Source of the DNA: Seiridium cupressi
Lineage: Eukaryota; Ascomycota; Sordariomycetes; Amphisphaeriales; Sporocadaceae
Reading direction: 5' to 3'
DNA length: 64,000 nt
Assembly (NCBI GenBank): GCA_036674765.1
Contig: JARVKI010000014.1
Location: 310,001 to 374,000 of the forward strand
Shown here: piece by piece, positions 44,071 to 54,005 of the stretch
How positions within the stretch are numbered: position 1 is the first letter of the stretch
Layout: the number at the start of each line of letters is the position of its first letter
Notes under the pieces: model-generated
Told to the model about the DNA's origin: nothing
Database searches by the model: none
Seen by the model: only the letters and a program-made list of their open reading frames with translations
Program-made: the position numbers and the translations under genes

Positions 44071-44926
44071 ATGTCTGACAACGGCGAGATCGAGGTTGAG
44101 TCCGTCTCAACCAACGTCCTCCCTCGCGACGTCGTGTCTGAGATCGGCACCATCAAGCTTTTCAACAAGTGGAGTTACGAGGACGTAGAGATTCGCGACA
44201 TCTCTTTGACGTAAGGGCGCCCAATCGATGTTCGTTTCGCGGGTTTGCTTGGGTTGGCTGCATGGCTGGGTTGCGTTGCGCTGCGATGTCTCCTGTGCTT
44301 CTTGGGCTGGGACCAAGGGAACCCGGAAATCAAGTGGAACGAGAGGCTAATAGATCCTGCAGCGATTACATCCAGATCCGATCTCCCGTCTACATCCCTC
44401 ACTCCGCTGGTCGTTATGCCGTCAAGCGATTCCGCAAGGCCAACTGCCCCATCATTGAGCGCCTCACCAACTCGCTCATGATGCACGGCCGCAACAACGG
44501 CAAGAAGCTCATGGCCGTCCGCATTGTTGCCCACGCATTCGAGATCGTAAGACACCCCAACACGGAAAAGTCTCCTGATATCGGACCAGACTCTCTAACA
44601 GCATCTAGATCCACCTGATGACCGACCAGAACCCCATCCAGATTGCCGTTGACGCCATTGTCAACTGCGGTCCCCGTGAGGACTCCACCAGAATCGGTTC
44701 CGCCGGTACCGTCCGACGACAGGCTGTCGATGTCTCGCCTCTCCGCAGAGTCAACCAGGCCATTGCCCTCCTCACCACCGGTGCCCGTGAGGCCTCTTTC
44801 CGCAACATCAAGTCGATCGCTGAGTGCCTGGCTGAGGAGCTGATCAACGCTGCCAAGGGTAGCAGCAACTCGTACGCCATCAAGAAGAAGGACGAGTTGG
44901 AGCGTGTGGCCAAGAGCAACCGATAA
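44071..44926 (+). CDS. RPS5: 40S ribosomal protein uS7 (RPS5)
   Basis: Three exons: 44071-44210, 44363-44546 and 44609-44926, 213 residues. The start is [11 protein letters not shown]. The family core is plain: [46 protein letters not shown], then [20 protein letters not shown] and [19 protein letters not shown], ending [16 protein letters not shown]. Length and ending match eukaryotic uS7 (yeast Rps5). It binds the 3' major domain of 18S rRNA in the head of the small subunit and lines the mRNA exit channel. It is divergently transcribed from eS25, so the pair is probably co-regulated. Confidence 0.97.
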
Positions 44927-45694
44927 AGTGTTTTCCTTTGGTTGGGGTTCACAGGCGTGGAAGAATCTGGGCTTTTATTACCGATCACTTGCATTTGCGC
45001 GTTCTGGTCAAGGGCGGGATGTGGATTTACGACATTCATGTCACATAGGGCTCATAAAGAGAAAAGCTCAGCTCAGGGATGAGCAAAAATGATCTGACAA
45101 CCCAAAACACGTTTTGAGAAAATCGGATGTGATGGTGATGCCATGAACGCCTCGAAGGCTATGATCACAGTAATGTTTGTATGACTATACTACTTAGTTT
45201 ACATCGAACTAAGCTTCACATCTCTGGTGTCTGATCTGGTATCTGGTATCTGGAAATGCTGAAGCTCGAAGGCACTAGTATCATTTTGTTGAATCTGCGC
45301 GACCCAGTTTTCTTGGGAAACTACAGTTGTTACCCGCTGATGGCATTGTAAAATCATTAATTGCTCAACTATCGCGTATCATTGGGTTTGATGCACCGGA
45401 GCATATTTGGGTTGGGGAACCGTAAGTCATGATTTGTAACGGTTCTCGTCTAATGCAGTCCTAGTACCATGCCATACATCCATTGTGCTGGTATCATATC
45501 CCCTGAACTCCTCAATGCAAAAAGCAACAGCAACAGAGTTGCGATACACGAGTCCGTGGTTCCATCCATCCATCCTCAATGCACAATTTTCAAGTCAAAT
45601 CTAGTCTCTTCGTAAGAGTCCTCAGTTTCCACGATGTTTCCTCAACTCCCACAAATTTCCTTCGATTCTGCCCTCTCTCCAAAGTTATCGTGTT
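44927..45694. other. Intergenic, convergent 3' flanks
   Basis: 3' flanks of uS7 and the GNAT gene. Short overlapping ORFs only. Confidence 0.4.
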
Positions 45695-46525
45695 TTAGAA
45701 TCTGATGGGGACATCAACCGGCTGCAGGCGTTGGAACATGCCGATGTGCGGGATGCCCTCCTCCCACCACTTGCCCATGGCCTCATCAACCTGGAAACCC
45801 CACTTCTCCCAAAGGCCCTTGACATCCTCTTGGGCGTGGACGCAGACAAGACCCTTCCAGCGGGGAATGTCATTAACACCCTGTGCCTTCAGGGCATCCA
45901 GGCCAAGCTCAGTGACCGAGGGATTGAAGTAGTGGGGGTGGTTGACCATCCACTCTCGAGCAGCAGACCAGAGCAGACCAGCGGCCCTGTGGCCACGGAA
46001 CTCCTTGATTACCGAGAGGCGGCCGACCTTGATGAACGCCTCCTTGCCGTCATGCAAATTGGTCGGGGCATCTCTACCATAGGGGAGAGCAGAGGTTCGG
46101 CGTTCCTCCTGGCTGGCAGTGAGAGTGTTGACCTCCTGGTTCTGCAGGACGTTGTCCACATACTTGCCACCAGGCACCGGGTGCGGCGGGTGGGGGAAGG
46201 GGACGAGACGCACGGTGCCGATGGGCTGGGTGCGGGTCTCGGAGCGGCGGGGGCGGAGGACCTGGCTAGTGGCCGGGTCGGTCAATTCCTGCTCGACGAC
46301 CTGTCTCACGCTGGCGTAGATGACCCAGTGGACGGAGCGAGAATCATCTGAGTCGTGCTCGTAGTCGATCGGGACGCCCTGCTCCTCGACGAACACGGAC
46401 TCACGGACCTCCATGGCATCGATGAAGGTTCTGGGGACTGAAGGGGCCTGCTGGTCACGAGGCTTTCTGCGGTCATAGTCGTCGAGCTTGCTAGGCTCGA
46501 GGATCGAGATGAACGGAGTGCCCAT
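45695..46525 (-). CDS. GNAT-family N-acetyltransferase
   Basis: A single exon of 276 residues from the ATG at 46525 (MGTPFISILEPS). The 129-residue upstream open frame is low in coding character and rejected. GNAT features: MEVRESVFVEEQGVPIDYEHD near the start, matching the acceptor side of ElaA/PhnO-type enzymes; then IGTVRLVPFP as strand 4; then GRLSVIKEFRGHRAAGLLW, whose R..G/A shape is the acetyl-CoA pyrophosphate loop (motif A); and GFQVDEAMGKWWEEGIPHIGM at the end. A polar insertion at about 120-165 lies between strands 4 and the loop. Cofactor should be acetyl-CoA. The acceptor cannot be told from sequence. No targeting signal is seen, so it is probably cytosolic. Confidence 0.85.
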   Translation of the reverse strand: MGTPFISILEPSKLDDYDRRKPRDQQAPSVPRTFIDAMEVRESVFVEEQGVPIDYEHDSDDSRSVHWVIYASVRQVVEQELTDPATSQVLRPRRSETRTQPIGTVRLVPFPHPPHPVPGGKYVDNVLQNQEVNTLTASQEERRTSALPYGRDAPTNLHDGKEAFIKVGRLSVIKEFRGHRAAGLLWSAAREWMVNHPHYFNPSVTELGLDALKAQGVNDIPRWKGLVCVHAQEDVKGLWEKWGFQVDEAMGKWWEEGIPHIGMFQRLQPVDVPIRF

Positions 46526-47776
46526 TTTGAGTGGCTTGATGAAGGGGTGAGTGGCAGGTGTAGAGGGGATGGAAAGGTGTAGATGGGATGGAAATGTGTG
46601 GATGTGATGGTTGGCGTTCGTGTAGAAAGCAACCTCAAGTGATGAAGCTGAAGATGGTGACTGGAGAAATATTAGCCTGAGTGAGCACAAATCGTGTGAG
46701 TATGGCAACAGCATACCTGACTCAGCGCCTTGGAGTCGGAGGGGTAACGGAGCTTCACGGAAGGATACGGAACTTGTGACAGAGTCTCCGTTCGGGGCTT
46801 CAGCTGCGTGTGTTTGTTGCCAAGAGAACAAACAGCAGACGACAAGCGGTGTGGTGAGTGAATTTTGACAAGACTCGTGGCAGAATTCACTCTGTTGACA
46901 GATGAGAAACAAGGAAGTTGTGGAAGAATGGTTCAGGCTCCGTAATTATCTGAGGCAGCCGTTCGTTCATTCAAAGATAACGGAGAACAGTGGAGGGTGG
47001 AAGGAGCAGCCCGGCCGGCTAGCGGACGGACCCACTCGGACCTAAATGGTGGAGCCGGCTGCAAACGCTTCGGGACTAGTTAATATTTTCAAGTAATTCC
47101 ATTCCCACCTCTCGTTCCAGCACTGTTCTGTAGAGATGTGCCAGCTTACGGAGTAATCCCAGTAATCCGTGGTTTGGTTTGGACCCCGAAAACGTGTGAC
47201 AGAGCCTTGCTCCCAGCAACCTGCAGGCAATTTGCAGAATCGCATTGATCAGCTGCATCTCGTAGGACTCAATGCCTCTCCTGCCGAGGCTGCCTCTCTT
47301 ACTCAGAACACCAAAGTCTCCATTCTCAGCCACTCTCCCTGGGTGATGGCCTTTTCTGCCAGCGGGGCTTGTAACATCTGCTCACTGCTCAATAACCTAC
47401 CATTATACTGTAATTATGACTCTTAAAGCACTGTTAAGGCAGCAACGATCATCCATGGCCTCGTTGTTTTAGTTCCCGGAATCGAAATTGTTCAAAGGTG
47501 GATAGAGCGGACGGCGAACAGAACCCGATCCGCTTAGTTATGTCTCCAACAAGCAGAGCCTACCTAGCCCAGTTCCTCATATATAGGTTGGTACACTGAA
47601 ACCCCACAAAGCGGGCTCTAGTAAGCCTATCCCAACGGCTCAGCGCGGAATCTCGGCATACCCACCATTTGCTGTCTATATTGACCCTGTAAGCCCATAC
47701 CGTCACTTGATAGAAGCTCCAAGACTTACGTACCTCAAATTTTGTCTATATTGATGAGCTCGGACCTGTCACTATA
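46526..47776. other. Intergenic, no gene supported
   Basis: The upstream side of the GNAT gene has a long open frame that I treat as non-coding. The rest up to the decayed gene shows no gene. Confidence 0.4.
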
Positions 47777-48586
47777 ATGAAATTCGGAGAAGAAGCGTTG
47801 CATAGCAAGTTGGCTTGCCCCAATGCACGATATCCCAAGCTCTCCCGTGAGCAAGTTGGACATATACGCCATTTATATAATCTCCTGGATCAGTAAGATG
47901 GTGAATGGTATCATGTGGGTATGGTGGAGCCGGCACAAGAATTCCTCGACACTTACCGCTATCAGATAGCAACAATTGCTTATGCGGTGGGCATAGCACA
48001 CTACCACCTCCTTCCTGTCTTACGCAGTGTGTTTAAACCTCTTCTGCGTCGAGCCATTCACAAGATGCTTCGAAGAGAGGTCTGTGGCTACTGGTTCATT
48101 ACCATCATGAGTGGCATCTTTGTGGATCCCGACATCAAGTAGTTACGGAAGCCTTAGGCAGACCCTGCTGTGAGGGAGATTATCATGTGTTCTGGTCATT
48201 TGTTGCTCATGGTAAGCATGTATGCAATGCTCTTTGACGGCGAAGAATTCGAACGTGAGGGTCGCTTCGGTTCGAGTGGGATCCAATTTTTTTACAATAT
48301 GGGCTTTGAAAGTTTCGCATACAGCATGTCGACGCTGCAATCGGCTATCCTCAAAGAAATGAAGAGAACGGAGTATCTTGGCCTATGTTGCGAACTTAGT
48401 TCGGTGTTTATCGTTTCAGTTCCCAGTAAGTACATCATTCCCGGTCGATGCGATTGGACCCTGACGCAAGGAAAGCTTATTGCAGTGAGATATAATGATG
48501 TGCGCACCGGAACTGACTTGATCGATGGCCTCTTACGTGACTACAACGCGGTTTGGCAGCCCAAGAGTCGGTTTCTTAGGGTCTGA
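47777..48586 (+). pseudogene. Decayed gene resembling fungal linalool dehydratase/isomerase-domain proteins
   Basis: One plus-strand frame runs from an ATG at 47777 to a stop at 48586. It is broken by in-frame stops at 47894 (TAA), 48140 (TAG) and 48155 (TAG). Its pieces read as one protein: GHIRHLYNLL, DGEWYHVGMVEPAQEFLD, TYRYQIATIAYAVGIAHYH, KMLRREVCGYWF, FVDPDIK, EIIMCSGHLLLMVSMYAMLF, then LIAVRYNDVRTGTD. A 45-nt intron at 48434-48478 (GTAAGT..CTGAC..AG) splices in frame. The order and spacing match what I remember of the linalool dehydratase/isomerase-domain (Ldi) family in fungi, often near terpenoid or other secondary-metabolite genes. The conserved residues of the body look kept, so the break is probably recent. 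A terpene-type role here is only inference, and no cluster genes are visible nearby. Confidence 0.6.
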
Positions 48587-48730
48587 CGGACTGTTTCACG
48601 ATTAGTGGATATGGAACGTCAGAACAACCTACAGCCCCCTCGTCACGTTGGTAACATGGCATGATGCTCCGCCTTTATGAACACTTGGAACTCCGAATTT
48701 GTCAAGTCAAATTTTGAACGGCAAAAGATC

Positions 48731-48754
48731 TTTTTTTTTTTTTTTTTTTTTTTT
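48731..48754. repeat. Poly-T tract of 24 bases
   Basis: An uninterrupted run of T precedes the third copy of the dispersed hairpin-like repeat. Confidence 0.9.
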
Positions 48755-48764
48755 AGTTATTTAT

Positions 48765-48812
48765 TCTCTTCGTTCTCATCTATTTTAGCGTACTAAAAAA
48801 ATAGGCCTTCCG
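48765..48812. repeat. Copy 3 of the dispersed hairpin-like repeat
   Basis: TTCTCATCTATTTTAG, then CGTA and CTAAAAAAATAGGCCT. The CTATTTTAG arm and CTAAAAxATAG arm form the clearest stem of the three copies. A poly-T run lies directly upstream. Confidence 0.5.
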
Positions 48813-49127
48813 ATATTTTACCAGACAAAAGTCCTTGATAATAAGATCCTCAAAAAGATGTGTACGAGCGCCTAGAGTTGACAACTTGCGCATACCAGGA
48901 GAGCCCTCCCTTCACAGAAGATGTATAAAGCCAGCAGGATGCTTCTCTGATAAGATCTTCTTCCTCGGGGCAACTACCAACGCACACCCAAGCCAGTCAG
49001 CAAGCGAAAACGCACTGCAAGACATCATATTCAACCACTATCCCCTCAAACAAGTTCCGTCAAATCCCCCCTCCATTCAACCTTCCAAGCAATATCTGAC
49101 CGCAATGCAGCAATTAGACCTCCAGCA

Positions 49128-49475
49128 ATGGCTAAGAAGGGGAAGAAGAAGGCCATTGTCGACGAGCAGCCCACGCCGACGTCAGTGACCTTGCACGTGC
49201 CGCAGTTCCTCGTCAAAGACTCGAAGGTACGGGTAACGGGTTCTTTCGTCAAACCGAAAGGAAAAATCGACAACCCATCCCGAAAATCCCGCGTCGATTT
49301 AACGTTAAGGGGATACGATAAATTAATCGTCGAGCTTAACGTTGATCTGACGCGTGACGCGTTAATTGCGAACCGTACTTCCGTAGAAAAGGTTTCCGCC
49401 GCATATAGCTCGAACGGAGGTATCGACGGGGTAGATAAAGATTGGATAGTTTATCTGGGAAGTGACGTCTTCTAG
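49128..49475 (+). CDS. Orphan small protein A of a tandem pair
   Basis: A single-exon ORF of 115 residues from the ATG at 49128 (MAKKGKKKAIVDEQ). The N-terminus is Lys-rich, and the body alternates hydrophobic and charged residues like a small beta-rich domain (SVTLHVPQFLVKDSKVRVTG, RVDLTLRGYDKLIVELNVDL). The end (DWIVYLGSDVF) is compact. There is no signal peptide, TM segment or Cys pair. Codons are unusually rich in CG (TCG, CGA, ACG). I do not recognise the family. It shares a start motif and a RGY(D/E)(K/R)(L/I)(I)V core with the next gene, suggesting old duplication. Confidence 0.55.
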   Translation: MAKKGKKKAIVDEQPTPTSVTLHVPQFLVKDSKVRVTGSFVKPKGKIDNPSRKSRVDLTLRGYDKLIVELNVDLTRDALIANRTSVEKVSAAYSSNGGIDGVDKDWIVYLGSDVF

Positions 49476-49879
49476 GAGTGGTTTCCGTGGCTGGCTGACC
49501 GTTGAGGTGCGGAGTAGGGCGTCTACCGGGCTCATAACTTGAAGTGTCGAGGAAGTCGATTATGGGTCATGAATATTGTCGAGCACGGCTCGGATGAGTT
49601 CTGATGAAATCTCTCCTTCATCAATACACCACAACACCGATACGTTACGCCGTGAGAGCTTGGATCTTCCGCCTGCCATGTGAATATATAAAGCCTCGAA
49701 ACAGCCGTGCTTCGAACTCATCCTCTATCACGAGCTTCCAAACACAAACCCAAAAGATCGGTAATTGTCAGATCTCCAAGTCGCCGAAGCCTACCATAAC
49801 CAACCACAATCTTCAAAAATTCGTCGCAAAACCCCTTTTGAAGTGGTTAAGAGCCTCCTAGCTGATATCGATCCTAGCA
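49476..49879. other. Intergenic between the small tandem genes
   Basis: 404 bp between the stop of the first and the ATG of the second. No gene, but it should hold the second promoter if both are transcribed independently. Confidence 0.35.
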
Positions 49880-50182
49880 ATGGCGAAATCCAAGAACGCC
49901 ACGAAAGCCACCAAAACGATGAAGCTTTCGTATCCTCTCTGCCCAAGCCCAGGTAATAACGATACCATCGAATTCGACCATGGTCGAGTCGAAATGACCT
50001 TCGTTGGCGCCAAAGGCGACGCGAGCAAATTAGCCCTCGTGGATCGAATCGCGGCAACGATTCGTGGGTACGAACGAATCGTCGTATCAGCATTCGATTG
50101 GAGTAAACTCCACGACGGATCCCTTACGAGACGAAAAGGTGTGGTGGTGTTGGACCAGGCTCATAACCTAGATACATGGTAA
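49880..50182 (+). CDS. Orphan small protein B of a tandem pair
   Basis: A single-exon ORF of 100 residues from the ATG at 49880 (MAKSKNATKATKTMKL). It begins with a Lys-rich stretch like its neighbour, then FDHGRVEMTFVGAKGDASK and RIAATIRGYERIVVSAFDW. The segment IRGYERIVV aligns with LRGYDKLIV of the upstream gene. The end is RKGVVVLDQAHNLDTW. Codon use is again CG-rich. No known domain is recognised and no localisation signal is seen. The pairing with the upstream gene is the best evidence that both are real. Confidence 0.55.
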   Translation: MAKSKNATKATKTMKLSYPLCPSPGNNDTIEFDHGRVEMTFVGAKGDASKLALVDRIAATIRGYERIVVSAFDWSKLHDGSLTRRKGVVVLDQAHNLDTW

Positions 50183-51714
50183 ATGTAAAGTGAAGTAAAG
50201 TGACGCGAAATCAAGTAAACGATGAGGATTGCTGACCCAATATATCCAAGTAAGGCGGGTCAATATGTACAAGGAAGGTAAGATGAGGTGAAGTGAAGAG
50301 AAGAGGAAAGGAAAGAAAGGACGAATCGAGAGGAAGACACTCAATAAATACTTGGTGGACAGAAATTCTCTCAGCTATCTCCGGTGGTGCCTTGCGAGAG
50401 CACGTTATTTCTGCGTGCTTTTTGGGTCCTGATTAACTTTGAGTTTCTGGTGGAATGAGCAATCATTTCGCCGGCGCCCGACGTATTTTGTAGAGCCATT
50501 TGATACCACGACAAGGCGTAGAGTCATATAGGAGAATGTGTGTCAATAATGGTAAAGTTCTCAGTCTAAGGTGCGCTTGTTGGAACTATGTAATGCTATT
50601 GGTCTGAGTCGGCCTCCAATCATACATCAAGGAGAGTCGTACCTTTGGCCAAGAGTTGTGAGAGTGGAATATTTGAATGTATATTGCGCTCAATACATCC
50701 ACCTTTTTGAACTATGACATGGTAGGGAACAGCCTGCCACCAAATTGTCCTAGTGTATGACGGGAATATCATGTATTGGGCACTGATCTCTGGATCCTAG
50801 CGATCAGCAATGATATCATCAACGGTGCCTTCTTTGAAATAGACAGCGCATTCGAGTCTGTATATACACTCTTTCAGGCAGACACCTGAACAATCTCTAG
50901 ATCTAACTACGCTAAGTCCATATGAGACGGCGGAGTGGTATTTCTGGGTGAGGAGTATCCCACTCCCAGCTGTGAATGAACGTACGCCGGGTTCCCCTAG
51001 CTTTGTGACAGCTCTGCTCGCTCATAGTGACACATGAATCTTCTCTTGTGGAATCTCACCCGTGTTCGGCTAGCATCAAATGGGGCAACCCATGGACGCG
51101 GCCAAATCCCACAGCCTAGCACCAGCACAAGCCATGGTCAACAGTCAGTGCCCTCACATTTGAATCGCTTGAAGCCAAAAATCTATAGAAATCAAGGCGA
51201 ACCAAAGTCTCATCATCGCTCAATCGGTTTTCGTACGAGGGCTATCATGATGATATGCGGTAGATTGGTTTGGGAAGGACCCTAGTCCGTGGGGCAGCCC
51301 CTGAAATGGAAGGTGACTGGCTCGATGCAGTGAACCGCCTCAACGCCCCGCCCCACTACCGCAAACGTCCAACGCGGCGCCGTGAGTTGCGTGTCGCTCG
51401 CGGGATGCACGCAACTTTTTATCAGTCAATCTTCACCGGGGATAGGGAAATTCTGCAGGCGACGACAACGGACATCGCTGCCATTTCTTGATAGATGGCG
51501 ACTAGGCTCTGCAAGGCATCTTAGATTATGATTTGACTGGTCATCACCAATTATATTTTCAATCCTCTCGTTCATCTCCATTGCTTCGTGGGTTGGACGC
51601 CAGTCACACCGAAAGCCCCCAGCTCACGCTGTTTCACGCAGTGTCGACAGCCCTGCTTGGGATTCCTTGGACTTCTGCGTTATAGAAGACCAATTCGACG
51701 CTCTCTGATCCAAC
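50183..51714. other. Intergenic with a purine-rich patch
   Basis: About 50180-50345 is almost all A and G on the plus strand. The rest has short overlapping ORFs without recognisable content. Confidence 0.4.
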
Positions 51715-53583
51715 ATGCCGAAACAGCATCACATCTTCGGACGGCCCATTCGCCTGTCGCCGCGCCGGATCTCCTTCCTGTTCGTCAGTCTGGGCCTGTT
51801 CGCTCTCTTCACTCTCTTCATCACATTACCGAGTTCCATCCCCCAGGGCCCGAGCCTATCGAAGACGCTCGCCGAACATAAGATCCCCCTACCGAATATA
51901 CCCAAGGTCCACAACCCCTTCTCGTCGAGTATCTTGAATCCTTTCAGGCCAGCATCGCACAAGCCAGCCGAGCAGAAGAATTCCACGTATGGAGGAAGCT
52001 CCTGGTACTCGAACTGGAATTGGCGAGCTCCGTTTTCCTCGTCCGTTACGCTCGACGAAAATCGATCACTGCTCCCGCCGCTGAAGGAGAGGCCGCCGAT
52101 TTACTGTTACTACGACACAACCATCCAGAGGGAGAAGGCAACAAAGGAGGCCGAGAGCGATCTGTTGCTGACATGGAGGCGTGCATGGTGGGCACAGGGC
52201 TTCAAGCCCATCATCCTCAGTGCTGCCGAGGCAATGAACAACCCCCTGTACGACGAGTTGCAGCGCATGAATTTTGAGCCGACCTTCAAGACGGATATGA
52301 TGCGCTGGTTGGCGTGGGAGAACATGGGAGGCGGCTTGCTTGCGCACCACCTGTTGTTCCCCATGGCTTCGCGAGACGATCCGTTGCTTTCGTACCTCCG
52401 TAGAGGCGAATACCCAAAGTTGTCACGATCCGAGGGATTTGAGGATGGGCTGTTCTCTGGCCCCAAAGCCCACATCACCGCGGCAGTTGTCAAGGCGTTG
52501 AGACACCCGGAGAGAAAAGACGCCAAGGATTTCATCGCTGCTGTACCCGCCGACACTTTCGAGGTCGACCCCAAACATGAAGGCCTGGCTTTCTACAACG
52601 TCAAGACAATCGAGACGAAATACACCAAGGTTGCAGAACAGCTCGGAGCGAACCGCGCGACCGGTCTTCAAAGCTTGAACTACCTCATCAATGCGCATCT
52701 GCATGTAGCCTGGCAAGACTCGTTCCCCAAGGGCATTGCAGTTCTCAAGCCACTGCCCCATCACACCAGTACCATGGTTGAACCTGCTATGGACCTGGCT
52801 ACTTGGTTGACCTCTTGTCCCGATACACCCATCCCGACATCGTGCCCGCCGAACTTGCCAAAGTGTACTCCTTGTGTCTCTTCCCATCCGATGAAAATTG
52901 CGACGCCCTCGCGCTACCGGAATACCACTGGGCTGTATACTATTGGCACAGTGCCGCATCCCTACACGATGGCTGCCCTCAACACGTTAAAAAGCGATAT
53001 CGACATTCCTTGGGTCCGCAGAAAGATGGAGCGAGATTTGTGGTTAGCTGAGCTCACCAAGGAGTACCTTGGCACGGGAGTCTCAGGTAGCGCTCGTGTC
53101 ATTACGTTCAAGGAGGCCGTAGCTGGCGACTTTGCGACCGCCCATTCGATTTGGCTTACTGCCGAGCGGGATACACTCCCCCACGACTTGGATTGGTACT
53201 TCGGATTTGCTATTCCCGTCAATGGTACCGATGACGGCAAGTCAGAGACGCCTGTTCCGGGCCCTGAGCGGCGGCCCAAGCCTGTCCATGACCCAGGTGA
53301 TGGCCCTCTTCCTACTGCGGAAGATCTCAGGGAAGAACCCGAGTTGATGAAGAAAGCCCGGGATCTGGGGAAGAGTGAGCAACCTGGCGACATTGCTCTT
53401 CGCGAAGCTGTGGAGGCATGGAACTTGGCTGACACAGAAGCCTGGAAGTTTGCACGTGCCTTCCTGGCCCGGTCCCGCGTCGAGCGCCTCAAGTGGGAAG
53501 AGGAAGAGAGACAATACGCTGGAGGTGCAGGTAGCGACAAGGAGACCAAACGCAGCAGCAGCTGGAGTCGGTGGACTGAATGA
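51715..53583 (+). CDS. Type II membrane protein with a GT32-like segment
   Basis: A single exon of 622 residues from the ATG at 51715. A short basic cytosolic tail precedes a transmembrane helix at about 20-38 (ISFLFVSLGLFALFTLFITL), a type II topology. After a Ser/Pro stem comes a lumenal domain beginning IYCYYDTTIQR. The block FKTDMMRWLAWENMGGGLLA at 191-210 resembles the acceptor and nucleotide-sugar region of OCH1/GT32 glycosyltransferases (D..R...L...GG). The usual DXD that follows is absent: HHLLFPM stands there instead. Late in the protein HSIWLTAERDTLPHDLDWYFG is a conserved-looking block, and a charged C-terminal tail follows. Golgi location is likely. It may be a diverged or inactive glycosyltransferase. 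I give no gene name. Confidence 0.7.
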   Translation: MPKQHHIFGRPIRLSPRRISFLFVSLGLFALFTLFITLPSSIPQGPSLSKTLAEHKIPLPNIPKVHNPFSSSILNPFRPASHKPAEQKNSTYGGSSWYSNWNWRAPFSSSVTLDENRSLLPPLKERPPIYCYYDTTIQREKATKEAESDLLLTWRRAWWAQGFKPIILSAAEAMNNPLYDELQRMNFEPTFKTDMMRWLAWENMGGGLLAHHLLFPMASRDDPLLSYLRRGEYPKLSRSEGFEDGLFSGPKAHITAAVVKALRHPERKDAKDFIAAVPADTFEVDPKHEGLAFYNVKTIETKYTKVAEQLGANRATGLQSLNYLINAHLHVAWQDSFPKGIAVLKPLPHHTSTMVEPAMDLATWLTSCPDTPIPTSCPPNLPKCTPCVSSHPMKIATPSRYRNTTGLYTIGTVPHPYTMAALNTLKSDIDIPWVRRKMERDLWLAELTKEYLGTGVSGSARVITFKEAVAGDFATAHSIWLTAERDTLPHDLDWYFGFAIPVNGTDDGKSETPVPGPERRPKPVHDPGDGPLPTAEDLREEPELMKKARDLGKSEQPGDIALREAVEAWNLADTEAWKFARAFLARSRVERLKWEEEERQYAGGAGSDKETKRSSSWSRWTE

Positions 53584-54005
53584 TGTACTTCATATGTATG
53601 ATGGAGAGAACCATATAGATGGACGGAACGGATATACGCAGTGTCGGATGTACTAAAGACAGGTTGTGTCTTAATGGTTATTTTACGCTGGATGGCCTGG
53701 AGTTCAGGAGTGCCTTGGAGTTTTTTCCCCCGTTAATAGACCTTGGAACATTGAAGCTTGCTCAATGTGTGACTCTTGCCTAGCCATCGAGTCTATTCGT
53801 CATGTTCGAAAACGCCATCGCACGGTGTGCGGGATGCTCAATCAACTGTGGCAGCCGTACTGTCGGCCAATGAGGGAAAGCGGCGTAGTGCGGCAGGTGC
53901 ATCACAGCCTCGCCGGACGTTGACCGTCACTTTCGTTACCATTAGCTAATGTTCCAGCCTACACTGAAAGAATAATACAAGTGAGAGTCCCTCCTACACT
54001 CGCAT
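53584..54005. other. Intergenic, no gene supported
   Basis: About 420 bp between the type II membrane protein and the CorA-like gene, with no coding signal. Confidence 0.4.

Noticed and set aside
46526..46912. 129-residue extension of the GNAT protein
   Set aside because: It is low in coding character, and the ATG at 46525 gives a normal family N-terminus.
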